Position numbers and translations under genes: made by a program | NCBI RefSeq assembly: GCF_014904705.1 | Contig: NZ_JACZCQ010000004.1 | Span: 186,001-250,000 of the forward strand | Direction: 5' to 3' | Length of the DNA: 64,000 nt | DNA from: Nisaea sediminum | Lineage (GTDB): Bacteria; Pseudomonadota; Alphaproteobacteria; Thalassobaculales; Thalassobaculaceae | Notes under the pieces: model-generated | The model's database searches: none | Told to the model about the DNA's origin: nothing | The model's input: the letters and a program-made list of their open reading frames with translations, nothing else | Part shown: one piece after another, positions 32,308 through 41,129 of the stretch | How the letters are laid out: the number at the start of each line of letters is the position of its first letter | Numbering within the stretch: position 1 is the first letter of the stretch

Positions 32308-33180
32308 TCAGGCGAACCCGAGCAGGCGGGCGGCGTTGTTCTTCAGGATGTCGGGCCGGATCTCGTCCTTGATGCTGATCTGCTCGAAATCGGCGAGCCA
32401 GCGCTCCGGCGTGATCATCGGCCAATCCGAGCCGAAGAGGACCTTCTTTCGCAGGATCGAATTGCAGTAGCGCACCAGGATTTCCGGGAAATATTTCGGG
32501 CTCCAGCCGGAAAGGTCGATATAGACGTTCGGCTTGTGCTGGGCGACGGCGAGTGCCTCCTCCTGCCAGGGGAAGGAGGGATGGGCGAGGATGATCTTCA
32601 TCTCCGGGAAGTCGACCGCGACATCGTCCATATACATCGGGTTGGAATATTTCAGCCGCATCCCGTTGCCGCCCGGCATGCCGGAGCCGACTCCGGTCTG
32701 CCCGGTATGGAATAGCGCGATGCAGCCCTCCTCCGCGATCGCTTCGTAGAGCGGGTAGGCCATGCGGTCGTTCGGGTAGAAGCCCTGCATGGTCGGGTGG
32801 AACTTGAATCCCTTTATCCCGAAGTCGCGGATCAGGCGGCGCGCCTCGCGGACCCCCATCTTGCCCTTCCAGGGATCGATGGAGGCGAAGGGGATCAGCA
32901 CGTCGTCATTCTCCGCCGCGAGCTCCGCCACTTCCTCGTTCTTGTAGCGCCGGTAGCCGGTCTCGCGCTCGGCATCGACCGGAAAGATCACTGCGGCGAT
33001 GTTCTGCTCGCGGTAATGCTGGGCGGTCTCGGGCACGGTCGGCGGATGGCTCCAGGGCGCGCGGAAGTATTTCGCCATGGTGGCCTGCAACTCGTCATAG
33101 CCGTCGTCGGTATGGCAGCCGCAGGGCTCTTCGGCGTGGGTGTGGATGTCGATCGCACGGACCTTGGAGATATCGACCAT
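32308..33180 (-). CDS. Amidohydrolase-2 family enzyme, probable 4-hydroxyphenyl-beta-ketoacyl-CoA hydrolase
   Basis: A 290-residue TIM-barrel metal enzyme. The first metal site is D-I-H-T-H near residue 11, other ligands are likely H in F-K-F-H-P, H in I-L-A-H-P and D in G-S-D-W-P. The superfamily includes decarboxylases and hydrolases. In Agrobacterium fabrum a member of this family releases the aromatic acid and acetyl-CoA from the beta-keto-CoA intermediate of ferulate degradation. Since CoA ligase, hydratase and dehydrogenase genes are alongside, that role is preferred over a decarboxylase. Confidence 0.72.
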   Translation of the reverse strand: MVDISKVRAIDIHTHAEEPCGCHTDDGYDELQATMAKYFRAPWSHPPTVPETAQHYREQNIAAVIFPVDAERETGYRRYKNEEVAELAAENDDVLIPFASIDPWKGKMGVREARRLIRDFGIKGFKFHPTMQGFYPNDRMAYPLYEAIAEEGCIALFHTGQTGVGSGMPGGNGMRLKYSNPMYMDDVAVDFPEMKIILAHPSFPWQEEALAVAQHKPNVYIDLSGWSPKYFPEILVRYCNSILRKKVLFGSDWPMITPERWLADFEQISIKDEIRPDILKNNAARLLGFA

Positions 33181-33191
33181 GGTTGCTTCCT

Positions 33192-35012
33192 TCAGATCCT
33201 TGTGACGGCCGGATCGCCGTCGTCATAGAGCCGCTCCAGCAGCGCGGCGCGGCGCTGCAGGATACGGCGGAAATTGAGATTGCCCTTGGCGGTCATTTCG
33301 GCCTCCGGCATCGAGGCCGGCTCGGCGAGCACGATGGCGCGGCCGACCCGGGTCGAGCTGCCGGAGATCTCCCGCGCCCGGCCAGCCAGCCGGCGATGGA
33401 TGTCGCCGAGCAGCAGCTTGTCGGTCAGCGCGCCCGCCTCTTCGTCCAGAGCGTAGCCCTCCCGCTCAAGCTCGGCGAGGTTCGGGAAGATCATCACTCC
33501 AATCTCGTCCCTGTCGGCCCCCGTCACGACAAGGTCGGCGGCGAGCGGCGCGAGACAGGAGAGTACATCGATCCGGAGCTGGGCCGCTCTGACCCAGGTG
33601 CCGGTCAGCAGCTTGAAGTCCTCGGAGATACGGCCATCGAAGCGCATACCCCGGTTGTGATCGGTCGGGTCGACGAATGTCATGGCGTCACCGGTGATGA
33701 AGAAGCCCTCCTCGTCGAACGCCTCCTTCGTCTTTTCCGGCGCCTCGAAATAGCCGGGCATGATGGTCGGACCCTTGACACGTACCTCGCAGCGCATGTC
33801 CGCATCCGGGATCAGCTTGACCGTGACGCCATTCAGCGGCACGCCGACGACGCCGGAACGTTCGGTCGGCTCCATCTGCATGAGCGCGGCGGGTGCGGTC
33901 TCGGTGAGGCCCCAGGAAGAGGTGATGAGCGGCACTTCGCCCTTCACCTCGGATGCCATCCGTTCCAGCCCTTCCCAGACTTCCTGCGGCAGGGAAGCCC
34001 CGGCATAGAAGATAAGGTCGAGATCCTCAAAGAAACGCTGCCGGAGGTCCGCATCGTCGGTCAATGCCTTCAGCAGCATGGAGAACCCGACGGGCACGTT
34101 GAACGAGAGCGTGCCGGGCATCAGCGAGAGGTTCTCCACCGTGCGCTCGAACAGCCCCTTCACCGGTTTGCCATCGTCAATATAGAGGCTGCCGCCGTTC
34201 GCCAGCATCATGTTGAAATTGTGCGAACCGCCGAAGACATGGTTCCAGGGCAGCCAGTCCGTGATCCTCGGCGGACGCTTGCGCAGGAACGGCAGGGCGT
34301 CCGCGATCTGCGTCTGGTTGGTGCACATCATCCGGTGGGTCGTCAGCACGCCCTTCGGGTCGGATGTCGAACCGGACGTCATCAGGATCTTGGCCACGGT
34401 GTCGGGCGTAATCGCCGCGAAAGCCGCATCGACATCAGGGCCGGCTTTCACCTTCAGCAGATCGTCGAAGGCCGTGACACCCGCACCTCCGCCGGCGCGG
34501 CTCGCGACGATCTCGACCCCCTCGAAAATGTCGAGCGCAAGCGCCTCCGCGTACTGCGCAGCATCCACGGTATAGGCCATTTTAGGCTTCACGAGTTCGA
34601 CGGCATGACGGAGCCGGTTGTGGGCGCCGTGCACGAGCGAATACTGCTCCGCCACGGGAACGATGGGCGCACCGATATATTGCGCCGCCAGCGCCAGCAG
34701 GCCGTGGTCGACACCGGCGCCGGAGAGCACGATGATCGGCGTCGTTGTGTCCATCCCGCGCTCCAGCAACGCGGCGGCAAGTGCCCGAACCTTCTGCAGT
34801 ACCGAACCGTAGCGCTCCTCACGCCAGCCGGCGCCACTGCGCTCGGCAAGGAACACACGGTTCGGTGCCTCCCCGGCCCAATGGTGCAACCAGTCCCCGG
34901 TGCACCTCACCACCGGGCCAAGCGGATAGGACGAGCGCAGGAGGATGCTGCCATCCGGCCTGTCCTCCCTCTCGGTCCGATGCGGCTTGAAATTGCTGGC
35001 GCGCTTGATCAT
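33192..35012 (-). CDS. Feruloyl-CoA synthase-like hydroxycinnamate CoA ligase
   Basis: A 606-residue AMP-forming CoA ligase. The P-loop T-S-G-S-T-S-D-P-K-G lies at about 215, the A5 motif W-G-L-T-E-T-A at about 362 and the adenylate-binding G-D-A-M motif at about 442. The start S-N-F-K-P-H-R and the non-canonical C-terminus are typical of feruloyl-CoA synthase. It would activate ferulate, caffeate or p-coumarate in the cytoplasm. It overlaps the MarR gene by ATGA. The exact hydroxycinnamate cannot be told from sequence. Confidence 0.82.
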   Translation of the reverse strand: MIKRASNFKPHRTEREDRPDGSILLRSSYPLGPVVRCTGDWLHHWAGEAPNRVFLAERSGAGWREERYGSVLQKVRALAAALLERGMDTTTPIIVLSGAGVDHGLLALAAQYIGAPIVPVAEQYSLVHGAHNRLRHAVELVKPKMAYTVDAAQYAEALALDIFEGVEIVASRAGGGAGVTAFDDLLKVKAGPDVDAAFAAITPDTVAKILMTSGSTSDPKGVLTTHRMMCTNQTQIADALPFLRKRPPRITDWLPWNHVFGGSHNFNMMLANGGSLYIDDGKPVKGLFERTVENLSLMPGTLSFNVPVGFSMLLKALTDDADLRQRFFEDLDLIFYAGASLPQEVWEGLERMASEVKGEVPLITSSWGLTETAPAALMQMEPTERSGVVGVPLNGVTVKLIPDADMRCEVRVKGPTIMPGYFEAPEKTKEAFDEEGFFITGDAMTFVDPTDHNRGMRFDGRISEDFKLLTGTWVRAAQLRIDVLSCLAPLAADLVVTGADRDEIGVMIFPNLAELEREGYALDEEAGALTDKLLLGDIHRRLAGRAREISGSSTRVGRAIVLAEPASMPEAEMTAKGNLNFRRILQRRAALLERLYDDGDPAVTRI

Positions 35013-35485
35013 CCGGCGCCTCCGTTGCGGATCAGCGTCATGGCCGTGGCGACCGTCGCGCGCATTTCCGGCGTCAGCCGCTTGAGTACCCGCGCCTCAT
35101 GGCGCTCCGCCGCCGTCATCGCCTCCTCGCTAAGCTGCCGCCCGGCACGCGTGACATTGAGCGCATAGGTGCGCCTGTCGGTCTTCAGCCGGTCACGCGC
35201 GATCAATCCACGGCGCTCGAGCTCGTCAACGATGACGACCAGATTGGGCCGCTCCATATCCATCACATCAGCGAGTTGCGACTGGCTGAGACCCGGATTG
35301 GACATGATCAGGACCAGTGCCGTATAGGACGTCATCCGCAGGCCGAACGGTTTCAGGGTCTCGGTCAGATCCGATTGGATCACGTTGAAGGCGCGCTTCA
35401 GACGGTAGCCGAGAAAGCGCTCCAGCAAGCGGTCCGACACCTCGCTGTCCGGCGGCGGGACGATCTCCGCTTTCGCAGATCTCAT
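35009..35485 (-). CDS. MarR-family regulator of the hydroxycinnamate operon
   Basis: A 158-residue winged-helix protein (L-S-Q-S-Q-L-A-D-V-M-D-M-E-R-P-N-L-V-V-I as the recognition region, about 66-85; wing D-R-R-T-Y-A-L). It overlaps both neighbours by ATGA. In comparable operons a MarR repressor releases DNA on binding a hydroxycinnamoyl-CoA (for example CouR, FerC, HcaR). Its likely operator is the perfect inverted repeat at 40109-40127 ahead of the TRAP transporter genes. Confidence 0.85.
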   Translation of the reverse strand: MRSAKAEIVPPPDSEVSDRLLERFLGYRLKRAFNVIQSDLTETLKPFGLRMTSYTALVLIMSNPGLSQSQLADVMDMERPNLVVIVDELERRGLIARDRLKTDRRTYALNVTRAGRQLSEEAMTAAERHEARVLKRLTPEMRATVATAMTLIRNGGAG

Positions 35486-36258
35486 GCGCCGGCCCCGAAG
35501 CTCGGCACCCGCTTCTCGAGAAAGGCCGCCAGCCCTTCGATCGCGTCGGGACTTGTCTGCGTCAGCGCCGCACAGAGGCTCTCGGTGAAGAGACCATCAG
35601 CCTTCGACATGTCCTCAATCCGGGCCAGGGCCTGGATCATGATGTAATTCGACAGCGGTGCGTTGGTGGCGATCTTGGCGGCGAGATCGAGCGCCATGTC
35701 GAGCGCTTCGCTGTCGCCGACCGCGTAATGGGCCAATCCGAGAGCGAGCCCCTCCTCCGCCGAGTAGCGCCGACCGGTCAGCATCATCTCGATCATCCGG
35801 TCCGCGCCGAGGATCCGGCCGACCCGGACGCTGGCGCCGCCGCCGACGAAAATCCCGCGCCGCCCCTCGGGCAGCTGGAAGATCGTCGAGGGTTCGGCGA
35901 TCCGGACATGGGTCGCGGTCGCAAGCTCGAGGCCGCCACCGATCACGGCGCCGCTCATGGCGGAGACCACCGGCAAGCCGCCGAACTGCACCCGGTTCAT
36001 GACCTCGTGCCAGGCCCGGGAATGACGCATGGTTCCCTCGGCGTCCCGCGCGACATGCTCGCTGAGATCCAGGCCGGAGCAGTAATGCTCTCCTGACCCG
36101 GTCAGCACGGCGGCCTTCACCCCCGTCGGCGGCGCCTTGAAGAAACCGTCGATGGCATTCAGCAGCGCATCGCTCATGGCATTGCGCTTCTCCGGCCGGT
36201 TCATCGTCAGCAGCGCGATCTCGCCGCGCGTCTCGATCTTTAGGACGGGTTCGCTCAT
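35482..36258 (-). CDS. Enoyl-CoA hydratase, likely hydroxycinnamoyl-CoA hydratase
   Basis: A 258-residue crotonase-fold protein starting at ATG 36258, with GAGGA 6 nt upstream (an ATG at 36264 sits too close to it). The oxyanion-hole segments are S-G-E-H-Y-C-S-G-L-D-L and G-A-V-I-G-G-G-L-E-L. It would hydrate the side-chain double bond of feruloyl- or coumaroyl-CoA. In the beta-oxidative route the product stays intact for the adjacent dehydrogenase; in the retro-aldol route it would give vanillin. No aldehyde dehydrogenase gene is nearby, which favours the former. Confidence 0.82.
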   Translation of the reverse strand: MSEPVLKIETRGEIALLTMNRPEKRNAMSDALLNAIDGFFKAPPTGVKAAVLTGSGEHYCSGLDLSEHVARDAEGTMRHSRAWHEVMNRVQFGGLPVVSAMSGAVIGGGLELATATHVRIAEPSTIFQLPEGRRGIFVGGGASVRVGRILGADRMIEMMLTGRRYSAEEGLALGLAHYAVGDSEALDMALDLAAKIATNAPLSNYIMIQALARIEDMSKADGLFTESLCAALTQTSPDAIEGLAAFLEKRVPSFGAGA

Positions 36259-36267
36259 GGGCATTCC

Positions 36268-37032
36268 TCAGCGCCGCGGCAGCCGCACCGCGCCGTCGAG
36301 GCGGATGGTGGTGCCGTTCAGATAGGGGTTGGTGATGATCTGCCCCGCGAGCAGGGCGTATTCATGCGGTTCGCCGAGCCGGTCCGGGAAGGGGATGTTC
36401 TCGGTGATCTTCTTCGTCACCTCTTCCGGCAGGCATTGCATCATCGGAGTGTGGAAGAGGCCCGGCGCGATGGCGACGACCCGGATGCCGAACTGGGCAA
36501 GCTCCCGTGCCGCGGGGAGGCAGAGCGACGCGATGCCGCCCTTGGAGGCGGCATAGGCGGTCTGGCCGAGCTGCCCGTCCTCGAAAGCGACGGAGGCGGT
36601 ATTGATGATCACGCCGCGCTCGCCGCCGTCCAGCGGCTCCAGTCCAGATATCAGGCGGGCCGCGTGACTCATCACGTTGAAGGTGCCGAAGAGATTGACC
36701 TTCAGCGTGCGTTCGAAGACGTCGATGGAGAGCTTGCCCTCCCGGCCGACGATGCGGGCGGCGGTGCCGATCCCGGCGCAGTTCACGGCGATGCGCGGAG
36801 CCTCACCAAGGTCTTCGGCGGCGCTTTCCAGCGCAGCGCCGACGGCCTCCGCGTCGCTGACATCCACCTTGCGGAACAGTCCTCCGATCTCCTCCGCAAC
36901 GGCAGCGCCGCGCTCGGCATCGAAATCGAAGATCGCGACCTTCGCCCCTTCGGCAGCCAGATGGCGCGCCGTCGCGGCCCCGAGGCCGCTTCCGCCGCCG
37001 GTAACGATGGCCGCATTTCCGTCAATGCGCAT
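36268..37032 (-). CDS. SDR dehydrogenase, likely 3-hydroxyacyl-CoA dehydrogenase type II
   Basis: A 254-residue short-chain dehydrogenase. The NAD site is G-G-G-S-G-L-G at 12-18, an acidic D-F-D follows at about 36, and the catalytic residues are S in N-T-A-S-V and Y-A-A-S-K. The P-D-R-L-G-E-P-H-E-Y-A end is typical of HSD17B10-like 3-hydroxyacyl-CoA dehydrogenases. It fits the oxidation of 3-hydroxy-3-arylpropionyl-CoA to the beta-keto thioester. It lies 9 nt upstream of the hydratase gene. Confidence 0.85.
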   Translation of the reverse strand: MRIDGNAAIVTGGGSGLGAATARHLAAEGAKVAIFDFDAERGAAVAEEIGGLFRKVDVSDAEAVGAALESAAEDLGEAPRIAVNCAGIGTAARIVGREGKLSIDVFERTLKVNLFGTFNVMSHAARLISGLEPLDGGERGVIINTASVAFEDGQLGQTAYAASKGGIASLCLPAARELAQFGIRVVAIAPGLFHTPMMQCLPEEVTKKITENIPFPDRLGEPHEYALLAGQIITNPYLNGTTIRLDGAVRLPRR

Positions 37033-37046
37033 GGCTCGGATCTCCG

Positions 37047-38360
37047 TCAGGTGAGCAGGAACAGCGTGATCGAGGGAAACAGCACCAGCAGGATCACGCG
37101 CAGGATGTCGGAGGTGACGAACCAGAGCACCGCCTTGTAGGTTTCGGCGATCGGCGTCTCACGATCCATCACATTGATAATGAAGAGATTCATCCCCACA
37201 GGCGGGGTTATGAGCCCAACCTCGACGACGATCAGCACCAGAATGCCGAACCAGATCGCCATATGCTCCGGGCTCATGCCGAAATCGAGCTGGCTCACCA
37301 CGGGGAAGAAGATCGGAATGGTCAGCAGAATCATCGAGAGGCTGTCCATCAGGCAGCCGAAGATCAGGTAGAAGACCAGGATCAGGCTCAGGACCAGCCA
37401 CGGGCTGAATCCCTGGCCGACAACCCAGCCGGACAGCTCCTGCGGCACCTGGCTGAGGGCGAGGAAGCTATTGTAGAGCCCGGCGCCGAGGATGATGAAG
37501 AAGATCATCGCGCTGCTCTGCGCCGTCGAGATGATGCTCTCTTTCAGGCTCTGCCAGGTCAGGCTCCCCTTTGCCAGCGCGACCAGTCCGGTTCCGGCCG
37601 CACCGACCGCCGCGCCCTCCGTCGGCGTGAACCAGCCGAGATAGATCCCGCCGACCACGAGACCGAAGACCAGAAGAACCGGCCAGACGTCGATCAATGC
37701 GCGGAAGCGCTCGTCATATTCCACAGGCTCGCGTGTTCCCGCCGCTTCCGGGTTGCGCCGGACATAAAGCGAGATGGTGATCATGTACCCGAGCGCGGCC
37801 AGCAGGCCGGGCACGAAGGCCGCAGCGAACAGCTTGGCGATATTCTGCTCGGTCAGGATGGCGTAGATCACCAGAATGACCGAGGGCGGAATCAGGATGC
37901 CGAGCGTGCCGCCGGCGGCCAACGTGGCGGTCGCGAAACCGCCCGAATAGCCGTATTGCCGGAGCTCCGGCAGGGCGACCTTGCTCATGGTCGCCGCCGT
38001 CGCGAGGGAGGAGCCGCAGATCGCGCCGAAGCCGGCGCAGGCGCCGACCGCGGCCATCGCGACTCCACCACGCCTGTGCCCGAGCCAACTTTCCGCCGCC
38101 TTGAACAGGGCCGAGGACATGCCCGAGACGGTGGCGAACTGCCCCATCAGAAGGAACATCGGAATGATGGTCAGCGAGTAGCTGGAGAAGGTGGTGTAGG
38201 TCTCCGACTTCAGCTTCGCCATGAACATCGCACTGCCGCCGGTCGCGAGATAGAGCCCGCCGATCCCGCAGAGGAACATCGCGAGACCGATCGGCGCGCG
38301 CAGGAAAATCAGGACAAGAAGGACCGGAAAGGACCAGAAACCGAGTTCAAGCGGACTCAC
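37047..38360 (-). CDS. TRAP transporter large permease, DctM-type
   Basis: A 437-residue integral membrane protein with about twelve helices and the conserved G-S-S-L-A-T-A-A-T-M-S-K and G-I-L-I-P-P-S segments of TRAP DctM subunits. It uses a sodium gradient to import organic acids caught by the DctP binding protein. Translation starts at GTG 38360, 3 nt after the stop of the joined DctP-DctQ frame. Its place at the head of the hydroxycinnamate operon suggests uptake of hydroxycinnamates or a related aromatic acid. Confidence 0.92.
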   Translation of the reverse strand: MSPLELGFWSFPVLLVLIFLRAPIGLAMFLCGIGGLYLATGGSAMFMAKLKSETYTTFSSYSLTIIPMFLLMGQFATVSGMSSALFKAAESWLGHRRGGVAMAAVGACAGFGAICGSSLATAATMSKVALPELRQYGYSGGFATATLAAGGTLGILIPPSVILVIYAILTEQNIAKLFAAAFVPGLLAALGYMITISLYVRRNPEAAGTREPVEYDERFRALIDVWPVLLVFGLVVGGIYLGWFTPTEGAAVGAAGTGLVALAKGSLTWQSLKESIISTAQSSAMIFFIILGAGLYNSFLALSQVPQELSGWVVGQGFSPWLVLSLILVFYLIFGCLMDSLSMILLTIPIFFPVVSQLDFGMSPEHMAIWFGILVLIVVEVGLITPPVGMNLFIINVMDRETPIAETYKAVLWFVTSDILRVILLVLFPSITLFLLT

Positions 38361-38363
38361 GGA

Positions 38364-40052
38364 TCAGTTCCCCCCGATGGCGAGCGGATTGCGGCCGGAG
38401 ACCAGCGCAACCACCCGCGAAATGGCGACATACAAGGCAATGAGGCTGGCGATGACCGCCGCGGCGAAACTCGCGCCGTAGGCCCACCAGATCGGAAACT
38501 GCAACAGGAACGTGGTCTCGCCGTTGCGCAGCTTGCTCTGGAATCCCTCGAACAGGCGCCACGCGACGAGCATCACGATCACAGTGAAAACGACTTCCCA
38601 GAACGTGATCAGGAAGCGGTTTACCCGGCCCGGGAGCTGATCGGAGAGAATATCCACGGTCGCATGGCCGCCATACAGCTGGCAGATCGGCAGGAATGCG
38701 AAAATCGCGAAGGCGATCCCGGCCTCGACCAGCTCGAAATCGCCGGTTACGGGCGCAACGCCGGTCGCCAGCAGGGCCTCTCCCAGCACAGGGAAAAGCT
38801 CCGACAGAAAGGCGCTGTGGCCGAAGGTGTTCAAACCGCGCCCGAGCACGCTGATGCAGGTGACGGCAATCAGCGTCAGCAGCACGGCGCCGCCAAGCAG
38901 GGCCATGAAACGGGCGAGCCTCGTCGCGAATGCGGACATGGAAGCAGCTCCGGGTATCGTAGGAGAGCGCGGGAGCCCCGGGCCGGTTTTCGGTCCGGGG
39001 GGGCGGGGGTATTGCGCCGCCCCGGGCTTCTTGGTCCGGGCCGCCGCCCTCGCGAGCAACGCGTCGCCGTCGAGGCCCTTTTCCTTCATCTCCTTCAGCC
39101 ACGCGGCTCTGACCGGCTCCGCAGCCGTCTTCCACTCCGCGACCTGCGCCGCGGTCAAAGTGGTGATGCTGTTGCCGCGATCCGCCGCGGCCTTGCGCGC
39201 GGGAGCGTCGTCGCGCTGCATCTGTGCACCGGCAAAAGCGGAAAACTCGATGCCGGAATTCTTGTCGATGACCGCCTTCAGGTCGTCCGGCAGGCTGTCC
39301 CACTTGTCCTTGTTCATCGCGAAGATAAAGGTCGTGGTGTAGAGCACGTCATCGCCGAACTCGGTGTGGGTGCCAACCAGTTCCGGCACCTTCAGGGCCC
39401 CGGTCACTTCCCACGGAATGACAGTTGCGTCGATCACGCCCTTGGAAAGCGCTTCCGGCACCGCCGGCACGGGCATGCCCACGGGCGTGGCGCCGAGCGT
39501 CGAGAACAGCATGTTGGTCACGCGCGTCGGCGCGCGCAGCTTCACACCGTTCAGATCCCCGACCGAGGTGATCGGCGACTTGGAATGGATGACGCCCGGA
39601 CCGTGGACCCAGAGCCCCAGGACCTTGAAGGCCTTGAAGTCGCTGTCCATCATGGTTTCCTCGGCGAGTTCCCAATAGGCCCGCGAGGTCGCCTCGGCAT
39701 TGGTCATGGTGAAGGGAAGCTCGAAGACCTCGGCGCGCGGGAAGCGGCCCGGCGTGTAGCCGGAGACGGTCCAGATGATGTCGGCGACGCCGTCGATCGC
39801 CTGATCGATCAGCTCCGGCGGCTTGCCGCCGAGCTGCATCGCCGGAAAGCGCTGGATCTCGATGCGGCCGTTCGAGTCCGCCTCGATCTTGTCGGCCCAG
39901 ACATGAAGAATGTTTTTCGGGACATTGGCCTGCGCCGGCAGGAACTGGTGCATGCGCAGGGTCACTTCGGCGGCAGACGCCACACCGACACCGAAGGCGA
40001 ACGCGGCAACGGCCGCGACCGCACGGGTCACGCTCACGCGGATAAAGGTCAT
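38364..40052 (-). CDS. TRAP binding protein (DctP) and small permease (DctQ) in one open frame
   Basis: One 562-residue frame holds two parts. Residues 1-340 are a DctP binding protein with a Sec signal (about 1-28) and the conserved R-x-P-x segment near 172. Residues 372-562 are a DctQ permease with four helices, starting at a methionine (ATG 38939) that has GGAG 9 nt upstream. The 30-residue Pro/Gly-rich link between them reads through DNA with a hairpin (38976-39000) and a seven-G run. DctQ normally starts inside the cell whereas DctP is exported, so a true fusion would need a new topology. Loss of a stop codon or an indel is as likely. Confidence 0.8.
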   Translation of the reverse strand: MTFIRVSVTRAVAAVAAFAFGVGVASAAEVTLRMHQFLPAQANVPKNILHVWADKIEADSNGRIEIQRFPAMQLGGKPPELIDQAIDGVADIIWTVSGYTPGRFPRAEVFELPFTMTNAEATSRAYWELAEETMMDSDFKAFKVLGLWVHGPGVIHSKSPITSVGDLNGVKLRAPTRVTNMLFSTLGATPVGMPVPAVPEALSKGVIDATVIPWEVTGALKVPELVGTHTEFGDDVLYTTTFIFAMNKDKWDSLPDDLKAVIDKNSGIEFSAFAGAQMQRDDAPARKAAADRGNSITTLTAAQVAEWKTAAEPVRAAWLKEMKEKGLDGDALLARAAARTKKPGAAQYPRPPGPKTGPGLPRSPTIPGAASMSAFATRLARFMALLGGAVLLTLIAVTCISVLGRGLNTFGHSAFLSELFPVLGEALLATGVAPVTGDFELVEAGIAFAIFAFLPICQLYGGHATVDILSDQLPGRVNRFLITFWEVVFTVIVMLVAWRLFEGFQSKLRNGETTFLLQFPIWWAYGASFAAAVIASLIALYVAISRVVALVSGRNPLAIGGN

Positions 40053-40108
40053 GGTTTCCTCCCCATATGACCGGTCTTTGGCGGAGGCTTGGACGCCTCT
40101 CTTCCAAT

Positions 40109-40127
40109 TAGTTATTCAACATAACTA
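40109..40127. promoter_or_regulatory. MarR-type operator candidate ahead of the TRAP/hydroxycinnamate operon
   Basis: TAGTTAT (40109-40115), five nt, ATAACTA (40121-40127): perfect 7-bp arms in an AT-rich patch of an otherwise GC-rich gap. It lies 57 nt upstream of the TRAP ATG, where a repressor site would be expected. Width and symmetry fit MarR-family binding. Confidence 0.65.
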
Positions 40128-40159
40128 TTTCGGGAGGAAACAGACAAGGTGACTGGCAG

Positions 40160-41119
40160 TCAAGAGGTGATCTTCTGCGTGCGCCCGTAGAACAGCAACA
40201 TCGTGATGATCACGCCGCCGTAGATCACCTGCCGCCCGGCCTCGGGCATCTGCATGATCGAGAGCACCGATTTCAGCAGAACGATCAGGATCACGCCGAT
40301 CAGCGTGCCCACATAGCGGCCCTGGCCGCCGAGAATGCGGGTGCCGCCGATTACCACGGCGGCGATGGCGGGCAGAAGGAACTCGTTGCCCATCCCCTGA
40401 TAGGCCTTGTTCGAATAGCCGGCGAGCAAGGCGCCTGCGATACCGGCGCAGGCTCCGGAGGTGACGAAGGCGCCGACCACGACAAGGCGGGTCCGGATAC
40501 CGGAGAGATAGGCCGCCGCCTCCCTATTGCCGGTCGCGTAGATCGAGCGACCGAATGACGTCCGCCGGAGCATCACCGCGACCAGGATCGAGACCGCCGC
40601 CCAGACATAGATCGCCGAGGGAATGCCCAGCACGTGATCCGCGGCAAGGAACCGCATCAGCGGCGTCGCCTGATCCTGCGGGGCGAAGCCACCTGTATGC
40701 GCGACCATGAGCCCGCGCAGGACGGAATCGACTCCGAGCGTGAAGATCATGGAGGGAATGCGCAGATAGGCGACCCCGATGCCGTTCACGAGGCCGACCA
40801 GAATGCCCACCGCAAGCGCGGTCGGCAGGGCCATCGGCCCGCCCACGGCGGCGGCCATCATCGCCGCGGCGGTCAGCGTCCAGGGCACCGAGAGATCGAT
40901 ATTGCCGAGCAGGATGACCACCATCATCCCCGCCGCGACGATGCCGAGGAAGGATCCGGTCTGCAGCTGCTGCAGGAGATAGGTGGGCGAGAGCAGCGGC
41001 GCACTGCCCTGCGTGGAGAGCGTGTATCCCGTGCCGATCGCGAGGATCACGGCGACGAATCCGAGCGAGATCCAGATCGGCTTGTCTTCCGGTTTCATGC
41101 GGGCGAGCCAGTTTTTCAT
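40160..41119 (-). CDS. Sugar ABC transporter permease, RbsC-like
   Basis: A 319-residue permease with about eight to ten helices. It has the G-A-G-x-G-A-L-L-A-G-type region and A-A-V-V-I-G-G-T-R-I-L-G-G motif of RbsC/XylH permeases. It starts at ATG 41119 after GGAG; an open stretch upstream lies within the other permease gene. It pairs with the permease at 41130 in a heterodimer. The two are last in the order binding protein, ATPase, permease, permease. Confidence 0.9.
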   Translation of the reverse strand: MKNWLARMKPEDKPIWISLGFVAVILAIGTGYTLSTQGSAPLLSPTYLLQQLQTGSFLGIVAAGMMVVILLGNIDLSVPWTLTAAAMMAAAVGGPMALPTALAVGILVGLVNGIGVAYLRIPSMIFTLGVDSVLRGLMVAHTGGFAPQDQATPLMRFLAADHVLGIPSAIYVWAAVSILVAVMLRRTSFGRSIYATGNREAAAYLSGIRTRLVVVGAFVTSGACAGIAGALLAGYSNKAYQGMGNEFLLPAIAAVVIGGTRILGGQGRYVGTLIGVILIVLLKSVLSIMQMPEAGRQVIYGGVIITMLLFYGRTQKITS

Positions 41120-41129
41120 CACGGGTCTC

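Noticed and set aside
37263-40070. 935-codon open frame opposite the TRAP genes
   Set aside because: It is the antisense shadow of two real genes; composition is skewed to R, D, Q and H and no ribosome binding site or motif was seen.
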